DNA of 64,000 bases from Planctomycetaceae bacterium (GCA_016794985.1 JAEUIQ010000011.1:146029-210028), one strand, 5' to 3'; shown: positions 52,473-62,070, counted from the first letter of the stretch. Made by a program: numbers and translations. The notes: a model not told the origin generated them from the sequence alone.

Positions 52473-55073
52473 ATGATCTCGAATTATCTGAATCGCACGA
52501 ACCACCGTGAATTACGCCCCGCGTGCTTTTTGTTTCTGGTTTGGCTGTTCGTGGTCGGTCTGCCGGTGTTGCCCCCTCGGACGGCTACCGCTCAGGACGA
52601 CCGACCGATCGATTTCAATCGCGAAATTCGCCCGATTCTTTCCGAGAACTGTTTTTATTGTCACGGCCAAGACGCCAATCATCGCGCGGCCGACTTGCGA
52701 TTAGATGTCGCCGAGGCAGCATTCTCGTTCGGAGCCATTGTTCCCCATGATCCGGAAGCCAGTCCGCTGATCGAGCGAATTTTGGACACGGACCCAGAAA
52801 CTCAGATGCCGCCACCAAGTTCTAATCGAAGCTTGAGTTCGGAACAAAAAGAGTTGCTGCGTCGCTGGATCGCTCAGGGAGCACCTTACCAACAACATTG
52901 GGCCTTCATTCCACCGGCTCGTACCGAGTTACCAATCGTTGACGATTCGGCATGGAACCAAAACCCGATCGACCGATTCGTTTGGTCATTGGCTACGAAA
53001 AACGGACTCCGCGTTTCGCCGCCCGCCGACAAGGAAATGTTGATCAAACGTCTGTATTCGGATTTGATTGGCTTGCCGCCAACCCCAGCCGAGGTGTCGC
53101 AGTTCGTCGCGGACCCTGATCCGACAGCTTACGAGAAATTGGTCGATCGCTTGTTAGCCAACCCGCACTACGGCGAGCGTATGGCTCTGCCTTGGCTGGA
53201 TGCGGCTCGTTACGCCGACAGCAACGGCTTTCAACAAGACGGCGATACTTGGCAATGGATTTGGCGGGATTGGGTGGTCCGAGCCTTGAACCAAGATCTA
53301 CCCTTCGACCAGTTCAGTATTTGGCAATTGGCCGGCGATCTGCTGCCGGATGCAACCGAAGACCAAAAAATCGCCAGCGCCTTCAATCGCAACCATCTTT
53401 TGAATGGCGAAGGCGGAGCCATCCCCGAAGAGCAACGTTTTGTGGTGCTCTTCGACCGTATCGACACCACATCCACCAACTGGCTAGGCCTAACCATGGC
53501 CTGCGCCCAATGTCACGATCACAAGTACGATCCGCTGACGATGAAAGACTACTATTCATTGATGGACGCGTTCAATCGAGTGGACGAACAGGGGGTGCCC
53601 AGGTTTTTTTCGAGTCGCATTCGCGTGGACACGCCGTTTATCGAGTTACCGACGGACGAAAATCGGGCACGAATCGCCGACTACGAGAACAAGCTGCAAG
53701 CCGCGCGAGACCAAGTGGCCGCCCTCACCGCCGCCGCTTTTGTGGGCTGGCGCGATGGTTTTCTGGCCCATCCAGTGGCCAAAGGCAATGACCAATGGCC
53801 CGAAGAAATGGAACAACTATTGCTCGTCCCGCGACCGGATCGTAGCTCGGAACAACAACAAAAGTTGGATCAACTGTTGCGACAGTATTTTGATAGCCAT
53901 GTCTTGGCGACACTCAAGTCGCAATTGCCAGCGTACGCTGAACTAGATCGTTGGCAAAACGAGCTAAACCAGTATCGCGCCGACCAAATTCCGCGCGTCA
54001 TGATCATGAGCGATGCCAACCCGCGGGTGACTCACGTTTTGGACCGCGGCCAGTATCTCGCTCCGATGGACGCCGTATCGTTCGACACACCGAAGTTCCT
54101 GCCGCCATTGCCGCCAGACTTTCCTCGTAACCGATTGGGATTCGCCAAGTGGTTGTTTTTGCCCGAACATCCATTGACCGCTCGGGTTCAGGTCAATCGA
54201 TTGTGGCAACAATTCTTCGGAGAAGGTTTGGTCACCACTCCAGAAGACTTGGGCGTGCAAAGCGAATATCCCTTGCACAAAGATTTACTGGATTGGTTGG
54301 CGGTCGAATATCGCGAACAGCAGTGGAGCACGAAATCGCTCGTGCGACTGATGGTCACCAGCCAAACCTATCGACAGTCAAGCGTTGTCACCCCCGACGC
54401 CTGGGAACGCGATCCCCGAAATGACTATTGGACGCGCGCTCGACGGATGCGGATGCCATCTTTGGTGCTTCGCGATTGGGCTTTGGCTGCGGCTGGTTTG
54501 CTCGACAATCGAATTGGCGGAGTTCCCGTTTATCCTTATCAGCCGGATGGTGTTTGGGAATCACTGGCGATTACGAAAGAACGCGACTTTACTTATCCAA
54601 AGTCCAGTGGTGCGGATTTGTATCGCAGGAGCTTGTACACCTTTTGGCGGCGCACCGTCGGGCCAGCCAACATGTTCGACGCCGCCAACCGCCAATCGTG
54701 CCGAGTGAGAACGTCGATCACCAGCACCCCGCTGCACGCGCTGACCATGTTGAATGATCCAACTTGGATCGAGGCCGCGCGGATGCTCGCGGTGCGAACG
54801 ATGCGCGAACCCGCAACCAACCTCGATGAACTGTTATGCAACGTCTTCCGCCGAGTGCTGTGCCGAGAACCCCATGACGCCGAATTGCACCGACTGAGAC
54901 TGGCTTACGATAAACAGTTGGCGTTTTACCAAGCAAACCCAACAGCCGCACAAGAGTGGCTGTCCGTCGGCCAGTCCGCAGTCGATTCCAATTTCGATGT
55001 CGTCGCGATGGCCGCGTTAGGCAACGTTTGCCTCGCGATACTCAACCTCGACGAAGCCATGACTCGTCAATAG
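52473..55073 (+). CDS. PSD1-type cytochrome c / DUF1549 / DUF1553 protein
   Basis: The 866-residue protein has an N-terminal signal (to about 41). A planctomycete cytochrome C domain follows (FNREIRPILSENCFYCHGQD, heme motif CFYCH), then DUF1549 (PIDRFVWSLATKNGLRVSPPADK, with a second CxxCH, CAQCH, at ACAQCHDHKYDPLTM). DUF1553 carries RLGFAKWLFLPEHPLTARVQVNRLWQQFFGEGLV and SVRT/SCRVRTSITSTPLHALTMLNDP. It is compact for the family, lacking the LamG-like insertion often seen. These proteins are secreted and occur with DUF1501 partners; the reaction is not known. A GTG one codon upstream is an alternative start. Confidence 0.92.
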   Translation: MISNYLNRTNHRELRPACFLFLVWLFVVGLPVLPPRTATAQDDRPIDFNREIRPILSENCFYCHGQDANHRAADLRLDVAEAAFSFGAIVPHDPEASPLIERILDTDPETQMPPPSSNRSLSSEQKELLRRWIAQGAPYQQHWAFIPPARTELPIVDDSAWNQNPIDRFVWSLATKNGLRVSPPADKEMLIKRLYSDLIGLPPTPAEVSQFVADPDPTAYEKLVDRLLANPHYGERMALPWLDAARYADSNGFQQDGDTWQWIWRDWVVRALNQDLPFDQFSIWQLAGDLLPDATEDQKIASAFNRNHLLNGEGGAIPEEQRFVVLFDRIDTTSTNWLGLTMACAQCHDHKYDPLTMKDYYSLMDAFNRVDEQGVPRFFSSRIRVDTPFIELPTDENRARIADYENKLQAARDQVAALTAAAFVGWRDGFLAHPVAKGNDQWPEEMEQLLLVPRPDRSSEQQQKLDQLLRQYFDSHVLATLKSQLPAYAELDRWQNELNQYRADQIPRVMIMSDANPRVTHVLDRGQYLAPMDAVSFDTPKFLPPLPPDFPRNRLGFAKWLFLPEHPLTARVQVNRLWQQFFGEGLVTTPEDLGVQSEYPLHKDLLDWLAVEYREQQWSTKSLVRLMVTSQTYRQSSVVTPDAWERDPRNDYWTRARRMRMPSLVLRDWALAAAGLLDNRIGGVPVYPYQPDGVWESLAITKERDFTYPKSSGADLYRRSLYTFWRRTVGPANMFDAANRQSCRVRTSITSTPLHALTMLNDPTWIEAARMLAVRTMREPATNLDELLCNVFRRVLCREPHDAELHRLRLAYDKQLAFYQANPTAAQEWLSVGQSAVDSNFDVVAMAALGNVCLAILNLDEAMTRQ

Positions 55074-55113
55074 ATCAACTGCCAATGGATCAACGACCAA
55101 TAGGTGCCACCAA

Positions 55114-56604
55114 ATGATCGTGAATGACTCGAACGATTGGGACCGACTTCGCCGTCGACATTTCTTGAATGTCTCGGGAACAGGCATCGGGACGGCAGCG
55201 CTTGCCACGCTGTTGCCCGCCGCAAAGTTGAATGCCGGTAGCGTCCAAGACTCACTCGTCCAGACATCCGGTCGCGTGGCGGATCAGGGGTTGCCTGGTT
55301 TGCCTCACTTTGCTCCCACGGCCAAACGCGTTGTTGTGTTGTGGCAGGGCGGAGGCCCTTCCCACGTGGACTTGTTCGATCCCAAACCGGAATTGGCGAA
55401 TTGGGCCGGGAAGGATATCCCGGATTCCGTGCGCGGTATGACCCGGCTTTCGACCATGTCCAGTGGCTACCAAAAGTGGCCCGCCACGCCAGCCATAAAG
55501 CCGTTTCGCAAGTATGGACAATCCGGGATCGAACTCAGTGAAATTTTGCCCAACATCGGCGGAATCGCTGACGAACTGTGCTTGGTGCGTTCAATGCATA
55601 CCGAGGCAGTCAACCACGCTCCGGGAGTGACCTTTTTCTTGACGGGTTCGCAAGTGCCAGGGCGGCCTAGTTTGGGCGCGTGGCTCAGTTACGGATTAGG
55701 CAGCGAGACCGAAGAGTTGCCGACGTTTGTTGTCATGACCTCCAGCGATCGGGGCAAAACTTGCGGACAATTGTTCTTCGACTACTACTGGGGCAGCGGA
55801 TTCTTGCCCAGCGTGCACCAAGGGGTACGGTTTCGCAATACTGGCGACCTGGTGCCGTACTTGGCCAACCCGACGGGCGTCTCGGCCGAATCTCGAAGGT
55901 CCTTACTTGATGATGTCGCCGCCCTCAACGAATTGAATTTGCAGCAGTATGGTGATCCAGAAATTGAAACTCGAATTGCTCAGTACGAAATGGCGTTTCG
56001 GATGCAGACCAGTGTTCCGGACTTGGTCGATTTCCGGGATGAGTCCAGTGAGACATTGGCCAACTATGGTCCGGATGCGTTGGTCAAGGGAACGTACGCG
56101 AATAACTGTTTGATTGCGCGACGATTGTTGGAGCGAGGCGTGCGGTTTGTGCAACTGATGCATTCTGGATGGGATCAGCACAACAATCTTTATACCCAAT
56201 TAGAACAACAGTGCCTCGATACAGAGGGCCCTTCAGCCGCCTTGGTGAAAGACTTGAAACAACGCGGCTTGCTGGACGACACTCTGGTGGTCTGGGCCGC
56301 CGAATTTGGACGGACGCCGTTTGGACAAGGTGATCCCGCGAAACCCAATGGCCGCGACCATTTTGGCCGTGCCTTTAGCTGGTGGTTGGCCGGCGGTGGC
56401 GTGAAACCAGGCACCGTGTACGGAGCGACCGATGACTTTGCTTGGAATATCACCGAAAATCCCGTTCACGTTCACGACATGCAAGCCACGCTGCTCCACC
56501 TCTGTGGGATCGATCATACCCGCTTGACGTTCCGCTATCAGGGTCGCCAATATCGACTGACGGATGTCCATGGCGAAGTGGTCCAAGGAATCATTCGCAC
56601 TTGA
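55114..56604 (+). CDS. DUF1501 protein with Tat-like signal
   Basis: In this 496-residue protein a twin-arginine-like signal (RLRRRHFLNVSGTGIG) precedes a sulfatase-like (DUF1501) fold: KRVVVLWQGGGPSHVDLFDPKPEL, IGGIADELCLVRSMHTEAVNHAPG, LTGSQVPGRPSLGAWLSYGLG, GWDQHNNLYTQL, VVWAAEFGRTPFGQG and GRDHFGRAFSWWLAGGG. The DUF1501 partner is almost always next to a DUF1553 cytochrome, here 40 bases downstream of it, so they form one unit. No catalytic Ser/Cys of true sulfatases is seen at the usual position. Confidence 0.93.
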   Translation: MIVNDSNDWDRLRRRHFLNVSGTGIGTAALATLLPAAKLNAGSVQDSLVQTSGRVADQGLPGLPHFAPTAKRVVVLWQGGGPSHVDLFDPKPELANWAGKDIPDSVRGMTRLSTMSSGYQKWPATPAIKPFRKYGQSGIELSEILPNIGGIADELCLVRSMHTEAVNHAPGVTFFLTGSQVPGRPSLGAWLSYGLGSETEELPTFVVMTSSDRGKTCGQLFFDYYWGSGFLPSVHQGVRFRNTGDLVPYLANPTGVSAESRRSLLDDVAALNELNLQQYGDPEIETRIAQYEMAFRMQTSVPDLVDFRDESSETLANYGPDALVKGTYANNCLIARRLLERGVRFVQLMHSGWDQHNNLYTQLEQQCLDTEGPSAALVKDLKQRGLLDDTLVVWAAEFGRTPFGQGDPAKPNGRDHFGRAFSWWLAGGGVKPGTVYGATDDFAWNITENPVHVHDMQATLLHLCGIDHTRLTFRYQGRQYRLTDVHGEVVQGIIRT

Positions 56605-56750
56605 AATGGAATCAGTTCCGGCGCAGAATGATTCAACTGCAACTGGCGGGTGCGACCTCCTCACTGCTCCAAACAAGTTGATACGACGCAGCTTGCTTCG
56701 CAAATGAATGTAGCCCAAGATCGTCTAGCATATTGGAAAGAAGGCCCGTG

Positions 56751-57101
56751 ATGGCTAGTTTTGATCCTTATCCGAAGTACGCTCCCGTGGCGGCGGCAAA
56801 GCCGAAGGGAGACAGCGGCAAGTCAAAGGAAATCGAAAAGTTAGCTAATAACGCGTTCTACTTCGGAATCATTGGCTGCTTTATCTTTGGAATCATTCTG
56901 GGCCCAATTGCCATGCTGACGGGCAATAAAGCACTGAAACTCATCAAGTCCACTGGCAGCGGGAAGAACCACGAATCGACCGCGAGGAACGGCGTCATCA
57001 TCGGTGCCGTGGCGACATTTCTCTATGTCATCATCTTTGTCGGAACAATGGTCTTGATGCTCATGTATCCGGACATGTTTGACTTCAAAGCAGCTGGTTA
57101 G
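56751..57101 (+). CDS. small two-helix membrane protein (DUF4190-like)
   Basis: This 116-residue protein has a lysine-rich head (FDPYPKYAPVAAAKPKGDSGKSKE) and two helices: NAFYFGIIGCFIFGIILGPIAML and GVIIGAVATFLYVIIFVGTMVLMLMY. A GNKALKLIKSTGSGKNHESTARNG linker joins them, as in DUF4190-like proteins. ATG 56751 follows AAGAAGG. The 30-bp palindromic repeat array begins directly after the stop. Confidence 0.75.
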   Translation: MASFDPYPKYAPVAAAKPKGDSGKSKEIEKLANNAFYFGIIGCFIFGIILGPIAMLTGNKALKLIKSTGSGKNHESTARNGVIIGAVATFLYVIIFVGTMVLMLMYPDMFDFKAAG

Positions 57102-57102
57102 G

Positions 57103-57300
57103 CATTGTCGCGGACCACTCCGTGGTCCGATTCATTGTCGCAGACAACCCGCGGTCCAATTCATTGTCGCAGACCACTCCGTGGTCCGATTCATTGTCGC
57201 AGACCACTCCGTGGTCCGATTCATTGTCGCAGACCACTCCGCGGTCCAATTCATTGTCGTGGACCACTCCGTGGTTCAATTCACATCGGTAATCCACTCC
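57103..57300. repeat. 30-bp palindromic tandem array, about 6.5 units
   Basis: The unit runs ATTCATTGTCGCAGACCACT followed by CCGTGGTCCG, and its core GGACCACtccGTGGTCC is an inverted repeat with 7 bp arms. The middle units are nearly identical and the outer ones diverge (ACCCGCGG, GTGGTTC, then AATCCACTCC). The array starts two bases after a stop codon. Frames through it are open on both strands because 30 is divisible by three; they encode repeats such as RGPIHCRRPL and are not genes. There are no spacers, so this is not a CRISPR array. Confidence 0.9.
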
Positions 57301-57368
57301 GTGCTACATTCCGCGACGGTCCATTCGAGCCTAGATTAGCCTCGGAAACTGCGGCATCGCATGACCGC

Positions 57369-58121
57369 CTACTCCGCCCCGAACTCTTTACCCAACGGAT
57401 CAAAATCGGGTTCACAAAATCCCCAATGGACATGCCGACGCCAGCCTTCGGCTAATTCGAAACGACCGGAAAGTTTGCCAGCGGTTCTCGCCAGTTCGCG
57501 CAACGTGCCGAGATAGTTGTCCATTCCCTGACTGGAATCCAACCACTGGCGTTGGCTTGCGTGACAGGCCAACGCCGCTTCTTTCTTGGCGAACACGGTC
57601 GAGACGTCGACCCAGAGTCCCGCTTGGACCCATTCGCCCAGCGGAGTTTGATGTCCGTGTGGTTGGGCATGATACACCGCCACCGGTTTATCGATCGGCG
57701 GAAAAGGCGGCAGCGTCTTGAAGTTTGGCATCCCGCGTGAGAATGTCGCCGACACTGCCAGGCGACTGGCGTTCTGATGATCTTCCATGTAGTCAACCGG
57801 CGAATGCGTCAGGACGATATCGGGTTGCGATTGTCGGACGACCGCAGCGACCTGTCGCATTCTTTCGATGGTGTACAAAAGTTCCATGTCTCGTTCGATC
57901 GGAGGATAGTGGGTGGCACCCAACAATGAGGCGGCGGCTCGCGCTTCACCCAATCGAACGGTTCTGGTCGCGGCCTCGTTCATCGAACTCGATCCCAGGC
58001 AGCCATCGCACAGATTGAAGTAATGCAGATCCCAACCTCGTGCGTGGAGCCGCGCCATGGTCCCCGCCATCAAGAACTCGATATCGTCGGGATGCGCCGC
58101 GATCGCTAACACTGAAGGCAT
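57369..58121 (-). CDS. PIG-L family deacetylase (BshB-like)
   Basis: The 250-residue protein has the LmbE/PIG-L hallmark AHPDDIE near residue 9, the GEARAAASLLGATHY block, DIVLTHSPVDYMEDHQNASRLAV with the catalytic Asp and zinc His, and VDVSTVFAKKEAALACHASQ. Members remove N-acetyl groups from N-acetylglucosaminyl compounds; BshB acts in bacillithiol synthesis. The LRELARTAG segment near the C-terminus is also family-like. ATG 58121 (MPSVLAIAAHPDD) is preferred; the extra five codons upstream are not conserved. Confidence 0.92.
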   Translation of the reverse strand: MPSVLAIAAHPDDIEFLMAGTMARLHARGWDLHYFNLCDGCLGSSSMNEAATRTVRLGEARAAASLLGATHYPPIERDMELLYTIERMRQVAAVVRQSQPDIVLTHSPVDYMEDHQNASRLAVSATFSRGMPNFKTLPPFPPIDKPVAVYHAQPHGHQTPLGEWVQAGLWVDVSTVFAKKEAALACHASQRQWLDSSQGMDNYLGTLRELARTAGKLSGRFELAEGWRRHVHWGFCEPDFDPLGKEFGAE

Positions 58122-58268
58122 AAGGGCTCTTTCCAAAGCGTTCGGAATCCAAGGAATTGACAGTCCAACGGAAACAACCTTAGTGTAACAGAATAATTCG
58201 ACGTAATCACGCAGAGCATCGATTGTCGCCCCGCGGTTTGCATTGCATTTTGGTTGGTCCAGTGCAAA

Positions 58269-59870
58269 TTACACCAATTCCTCGATGTTTTCCACCAATC
58301 GATCAATGATCGCTTCGTCGGTACGCGGGTTAAAAAAGACCGCTTTCCAAGCTGGGATTTCACACCCATGTGGACGATAGCCGATGTTCGTTGTGTAACT
58401 CAATCGGGCGTCTTTGGCTGGCGACATGGCGGACGTTCGCTTGCCATAGAGTCGCCGAATTTCAGCGAAGAAACGGTGGCGGTCCTCGGCGGACAAACTC
58501 CCAGCAACTAACCGTTCGAAGATATCTTTGGCGTTACGCCCGCGTGGCAGGACCCACCACAAGACGCTCGGCCCAGTCGTATCAAGATTCAAGACCTTGC
58601 AGTAGTCGAGTGACTCCAGTCGTCGCTTCAGGTATTGTGCCAATTCTAACGCTCGAGCCGTCAACATCTGCCAACCCGTCAATCCAATGCCATTCAACGA
58701 AGCCATGACCGAATAGGGGCCAATGGCCGGTCGCGAACATTCCAATGTGAACAAGGCCGGGTCGCGACGCGCGTCGGCTTCCGCAAAGTACGGCGTATCT
58801 GCTACCGAACGAGCCAAGTACTTGAGGTCTTCTTTGCGATTGACGATAAATGCCGAACTGGGATAGTGGGCGCGGCCCATTTTGTGGAAGTCCAAAGTGA
58901 CGCTGTCCACGAATTGCATTTGACGGGCGCGTTGCTGTACCCGACGCACCACCGATAACAATTCCGCAGACATGTGCAGTGGATTGCGTTCCATGTCATA
59001 ATCACTCAGAAAGCACAAAGCCCAGCCCACCGCGCCATCAACATGCAATTGGGGCGAAGGCACCGAATACTTTTGTGACTTCTCCGTCAAGATGGCGCGA
59101 ATACCAGCCAAGTCATCAATACCAGATCCATCGGTGGTTCCGAACGTGGCCACTACAAACGCGACTTTCTTGTTCGCCAAATACAGTTCGTCCAGTTTCT
59201 CAGCCAACAAATCCAAACGCATGGCCAAGGTAGAATCAGTAGGAATGGCATGCAAATTTGCGGTCCCCAATCCCAACCATCCGGCCAGGGTCTGATTCGA
59301 GTAATGACCAGCATCAGATACCAAACCTACAACCTGGGCACCCCCCAATCCTTGCTGCATGGCACCCGGCACGACCTTTTCGATTCCAATCTTGGCGCCG
59401 TACAAGTTCGAAATGGTCCCGCCGATCGTAAAAACGCCCCACGGCGAGTCCGTATGGTAGAACACCAAATTCGCTAACGCAGTGATCGCTTTGACTTCAA
59501 GTTCGTTGGAACGCATGCTGTACGTGTCGGTACAGAGATTCGGGTTTTTGAGCAAACACGCAAGCGCACCAACCAACGAGGCATAGTTCGCAGGACCTTT
59601 GACATTCTCCAAGTGAAGCGGACTATCCCACCCGTCCGTGCCCCAAAAGTATGGAAAGATCGCGTCGCGTGCATCGCGTAAATTGCCCGGCAAGACATGT
59701 ATCTCGGGGTTGACTTGAGCCGTTTCGTAATTTTGTGCCATCACGGCACCAGGCGGCAACATGGATTGCGCCGATGCAGCAGCTAATAACTCTTCGAAGA
59801 TCGACGTAATAGCGCGCGAGTCACATTCGAAAAAAGTGCGAACACAGGCGTCGTAGCGGTTGCGATCCAT
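58269..59870 (-). CDS. PLP-dependent group II decarboxylase
   Basis: The 533-residue protein is of the glutamate/aromatic amino-acid decarboxylase fold. It has TIGGTISNLYGAKIGIEK, VVATFGTTDGSGIDDLAGI, LHVDGAVGWA (the Asp that pairs with the cofactor ring), and LDFHKMGRAHYPSSAFIV, whose Lys should carry PLP. The usual HVDAAW reads HVDGAVGW. Substrate is not evident; glutamate, aspartate, tyrosine or a related amino acid is possible. It stands alone, with 147 bases separating it from the deacetylase. Confidence 0.88.
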   Translation of the reverse strand: MDRNRYDACVRTFFECDSRAITSIFEELLAAASAQSMLPPGAVMAQNYETAQVNPEIHVLPGNLRDARDAIFPYFWGTDGWDSPLHLENVKGPANYASLVGALACLLKNPNLCTDTYSMRSNELEVKAITALANLVFYHTDSPWGVFTIGGTISNLYGAKIGIEKVVPGAMQQGLGGAQVVGLVSDAGHYSNQTLAGWLGLGTANLHAIPTDSTLAMRLDLLAEKLDELYLANKKVAFVVATFGTTDGSGIDDLAGIRAILTEKSQKYSVPSPQLHVDGAVGWALCFLSDYDMERNPLHMSAELLSVVRRVQQRARQMQFVDSVTLDFHKMGRAHYPSSAFIVNRKEDLKYLARSVADTPYFAEADARRDPALFTLECSRPAIGPYSVMASLNGIGLTGWQMLTARALELAQYLKRRLESLDYCKVLNLDTTGPSVLWWVLPRGRNAKDIFERLVAGSLSAEDRHRFFAEIRRLYGKRTSAMSPAKDARLSYTTNIGYRPHGCEIPAWKAVFFNPRTDEAIIDRLVENIEELV

Positions 59871-60207
59871 AACTGGTCCAGACTTCGGAAAACATCGGTG
59901 GTCATCAAGGCAATCGCCTTTCCCGTTCAGCCTATTTTCAAGCTACATTCGTCGCAAGGGCTGGCAGCCTCTTCGCCGAAGTCGCTGGATGGTCCGCAAG
60001 AATTTCTTCTGAACCTCTTCTGAGGTGATCGCCTCTTGGTTCATGTCCTGACGTCAATTCAAAGATCGCTACCCATAGGGTCTCTCTGATTTTCGACCGC
60101 TCTTGGCCACTTGTCCCCAGGTTGCTTGACTTTCCGGGGCAGAGAAACGAATCAGAGTTGATTGGTTTCGGACAACGCGGAAGTTGCAGACGAAGCCGAG
60201 TGGTAAT
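59871..60207. other. intergenic region, nothing recognised
   Basis: About 340 bases upstream of the decarboxylase. No gene, hairpin or clear promoter was seen. The part near 60069-60207 is open on the minus strand but continues only from a frame unlike any family. Confidence 0.5.
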
Positions 60208-60411
60208 TCATTCAACAGGCCAGAAAAGCTTTCGACTTTCTTGCACTTCGCCGAATTCGTGCGGAATCGACTGGGCAGCATGCAGCCATTGATCCCAAGC
60301 GTGTCGAGGCGAACCGCCAAGGGATTTTGCGATTTTGTACGAGAATGCCAAGTGGGCGATCGATAGTCGGTAAACGTCGAGTCGCTCAAGATTGAAAGTC
60401 GGTTCTGCCAT
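60208..60411 (-). pseudogene. truncated four-helix-bundle (23S rRNA IVS-type) protein
   Basis: The 67 residues begin MAEPTFNLERLDVYRLSIAH and AWDQWLHAAQSIP, which match the N-terminal half of the four-helix-bundle family (usually about 115-120 residues, with a SIPLNIAEGNGK-like motif). Here that motif is degraded to SIPHEFGEVQESRK, and a stop follows eight residues later; the second half is missing in all frames. Most likely a decayed copy. The function of intact members is unknown. Confidence 0.55.
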
Positions 60412-60542
60412 CACGATTCATTCGAGGACGAGTGCTCGAAAGATCGCTAATGATCAGCGGGCAGAAATCGCGACAGCGATCCCGAGTGAAGCGGAGATTC
60501 GGAATACTTCCGCTCCGTTGCCTGCGATGCTAGGCCGCGCTG

Positions 60543-60872
60543 TCACCCGGTCGTGTAAGCCCCCCACAACAACATCGTCGCGATGCTCATGGTAAAGATA
60601 CAAAAGACCAGAGCCGCTGTGTAAAGCCATATCGGCGAACTCTCCCGCGTGAATGTGGGGCCATTCTTCCATCGAATTCTCCCCGTGTAAAAGGTGGTGA
60701 AGTTGCCGACAGCGAGCACGAACCAAAACCCTGTCACGAAGATGCGTAAGCTGATTATCTTGTCATTTATAATCACCTGAAAAATGAACGCGATAAAGCC
60801 AAGACCGAAGGCGGCGAAGAACATGTATGTCTCAACAACGTGTGCACGCTGGTTTTGTTCTTCGGTCGGCAT
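60543..60872 (-). CDS. small membrane protein with three to four helices
   Basis: This 109-residue protein has hydrophobic segments VETYMFFAAFGLGFIAFIFQVII, LRIFVTGFWFVLAVGNFTTFY and WLYTAALVFCIFTMSIATMLLWGAY, separated by short charged loops (RIRWKNGPTFTRES). No family is recognised. It lies alone between a decayed gene and a small lipoprotein gene, both on the same strand. Confidence 0.6.
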   Translation of the reverse strand: MPTEEQNQRAHVVETYMFFAAFGLGFIAFIFQVIINDKIISLRIFVTGFWFVLAVGNFTTFYTGRIRWKNGPTFTRESSPIWLYTAALVFCIFTMSIATMLLWGAYTTG

Positions 60873-60969
60873 AGCGACCTGTCCAATCCGATCAGCAGGC
60901 GAAAATGGCGCGAGTGATCTTCATTTGAGAGAAACATCGGGACGCCATTTCCGCTCCGATGCATGGCTT

Positions 60970-61170
60970 TTATTCCGCGTTGTCTGGTTTGTCCTCGATA
61001 ACTAATTGGCCGTTGCGGTCGAACAACCGCGTCTTTGTTAGCACGCCATTACTGAAAGTCTCAATGCGGTATTGGCCGTTTGGCAAGTGTGTCAATTCCT
61101 CACGGTGCTCGCCGCAACCTGCTAGGCAAATGACCAAGAGAAAAGGAGCAATTGGTTTCCATAGGTTCAT
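60970..61170 (-). CDS. small lipoprotein
   Basis: The 66-residue protein starts MNLWKPIAPFLLVICLAGCG: a short signal and the lipobox LAGC, so Cys19 should be acylated. The rest (LPNGQYRIETFSNGVLTKTRLFDRNGQLV) looks like a single MORN-like strand pair. AGGAGAG lies about 11 bases before the ATG. The frame is open upstream to 61230, but the extra N-terminus would destroy the signal. Confidence 0.7.
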   Translation of the reverse strand: MNLWKPIAPFLLVICLAGCGEHREELTHLPNGQYRIETFSNGVLTKTRLFDRNGQLVIEDKPDNAE

Positions 61171-61328
61171 TCTAGGTGTCTCTCCTAAAAAAATTTTGCC
61201 TGTTTGCCCTTTGTGGGCGGACAGTAGCAAACTGGGATTTGGGAGTAAACACGAAACAACTTAAGAGGTATCAAGCTGGCAAGAATCAACCCGGCACGAG
61301 AAGCGGAATATCGGGAAAGGTCAGCTGG

Positions 61329-61552
61329 TGCGAGGGTTTGGTTTTGGCGTACAGGACTGGGTATTTCGAGCACTCAGCTGCACCGACCGGTAATGTCATT
61401 TTCTTGGACCGAATGTTGAAGCCTTGCGAGCATACTCGGTTCACCTGAGTGACCGCTCGGCAGACCCCTGCCAGCATTGTCTTCCAACCAATCGGCAGTT
61501 GCAACCAGCCAAATTTACAACATATAGCCGCAAGTTTCGTCGCGTGGCAGCT
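61329..61552. repeat. dispersed repeat, copy A (about 224 bp)
   Basis: This segment is a diverged direct repeat of 63778-64000. Shared landmarks are GAGGGTTTGGTT, TATTTCGAGCACTC, ACCGAATGTTGAAGCC, CAGCATTGTCTTCCAACCAA, TCGGCAGTTGCAACCAGCC, and the end word CGCAAGTTTCGTCGCGTGGC. The 3' half is nearly identical and the 5' half more diverged. No conserved open frame spans both copies. Confidence 0.9.
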
Positions 61553-61639
61553 TTTGATGTCAGGCTACAATTGGCAAAAAGCAATTCGAATGATCACGCC
61601 AAGCCGCGAAGACGCAAAGACATTTTACCAGCATCCTTC

Positions 61640-62070
61640 CCGCCTCCGCATCTCCGCGTGAGCTATCCATTCATCCCAACCCTTTCGCCTCCGTGTCTCC
61701 GCGCCCCCCCGCGTCTCCGCGTGAGCCATCCATACATCCCAACCCGCTCGCCTCCGCGCCCCCCGCGCCTCCGCGTGAGCCATCCATACATCCCAACCCT
61801 TTCGCCTCCGCGCCCCCCGCGCCTCCGCGTGAGCCATACATCCCAACCGTTTCGCCTCCGCGCCCCCCGCGCCTCCGCGTGAGCCATCCTCCATACATCC
61901 CAACCCTTTCGCCTCCGCGTGAGCCATCCATACATCCCAACCGCTTCGCCTCCGCGCCCCCCGCGCCTCCGCGTGAGCCATCCATCCCAACCCTTTCGCC
62001 TCCGTGTCTCCGCGCCCCCCGCGCCTCCGCGTGAGCCATCCATCCCAACCCGCTCGCCTCCGCGTCTCCG
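61640..62070. repeat. CG-rich minisatellite of about 50-70 bp variable units
   Basis: About eight copies of a block made of CCATCCATACATCCCAACC, a CTTTCGCCTCCG or CGCTTCGCCTCCG word, and CGCGCCTCCGCGTGAG. Blocks vary by loss or gain of the inner words. Long frames on both strands (for example the minus-strand AHAEARGARRR pattern) are artefacts of the repeat. It starts right after a CGCAAAGA-containing element at 61611-61660 that recurs at 63667-63719. Confidence 0.92.

Noticed and set aside
57103..57300. 30-bp repeats as a CRISPR array
   Set aside because: The units are contiguous, with no unique spacers, and no cas gene is in the window.
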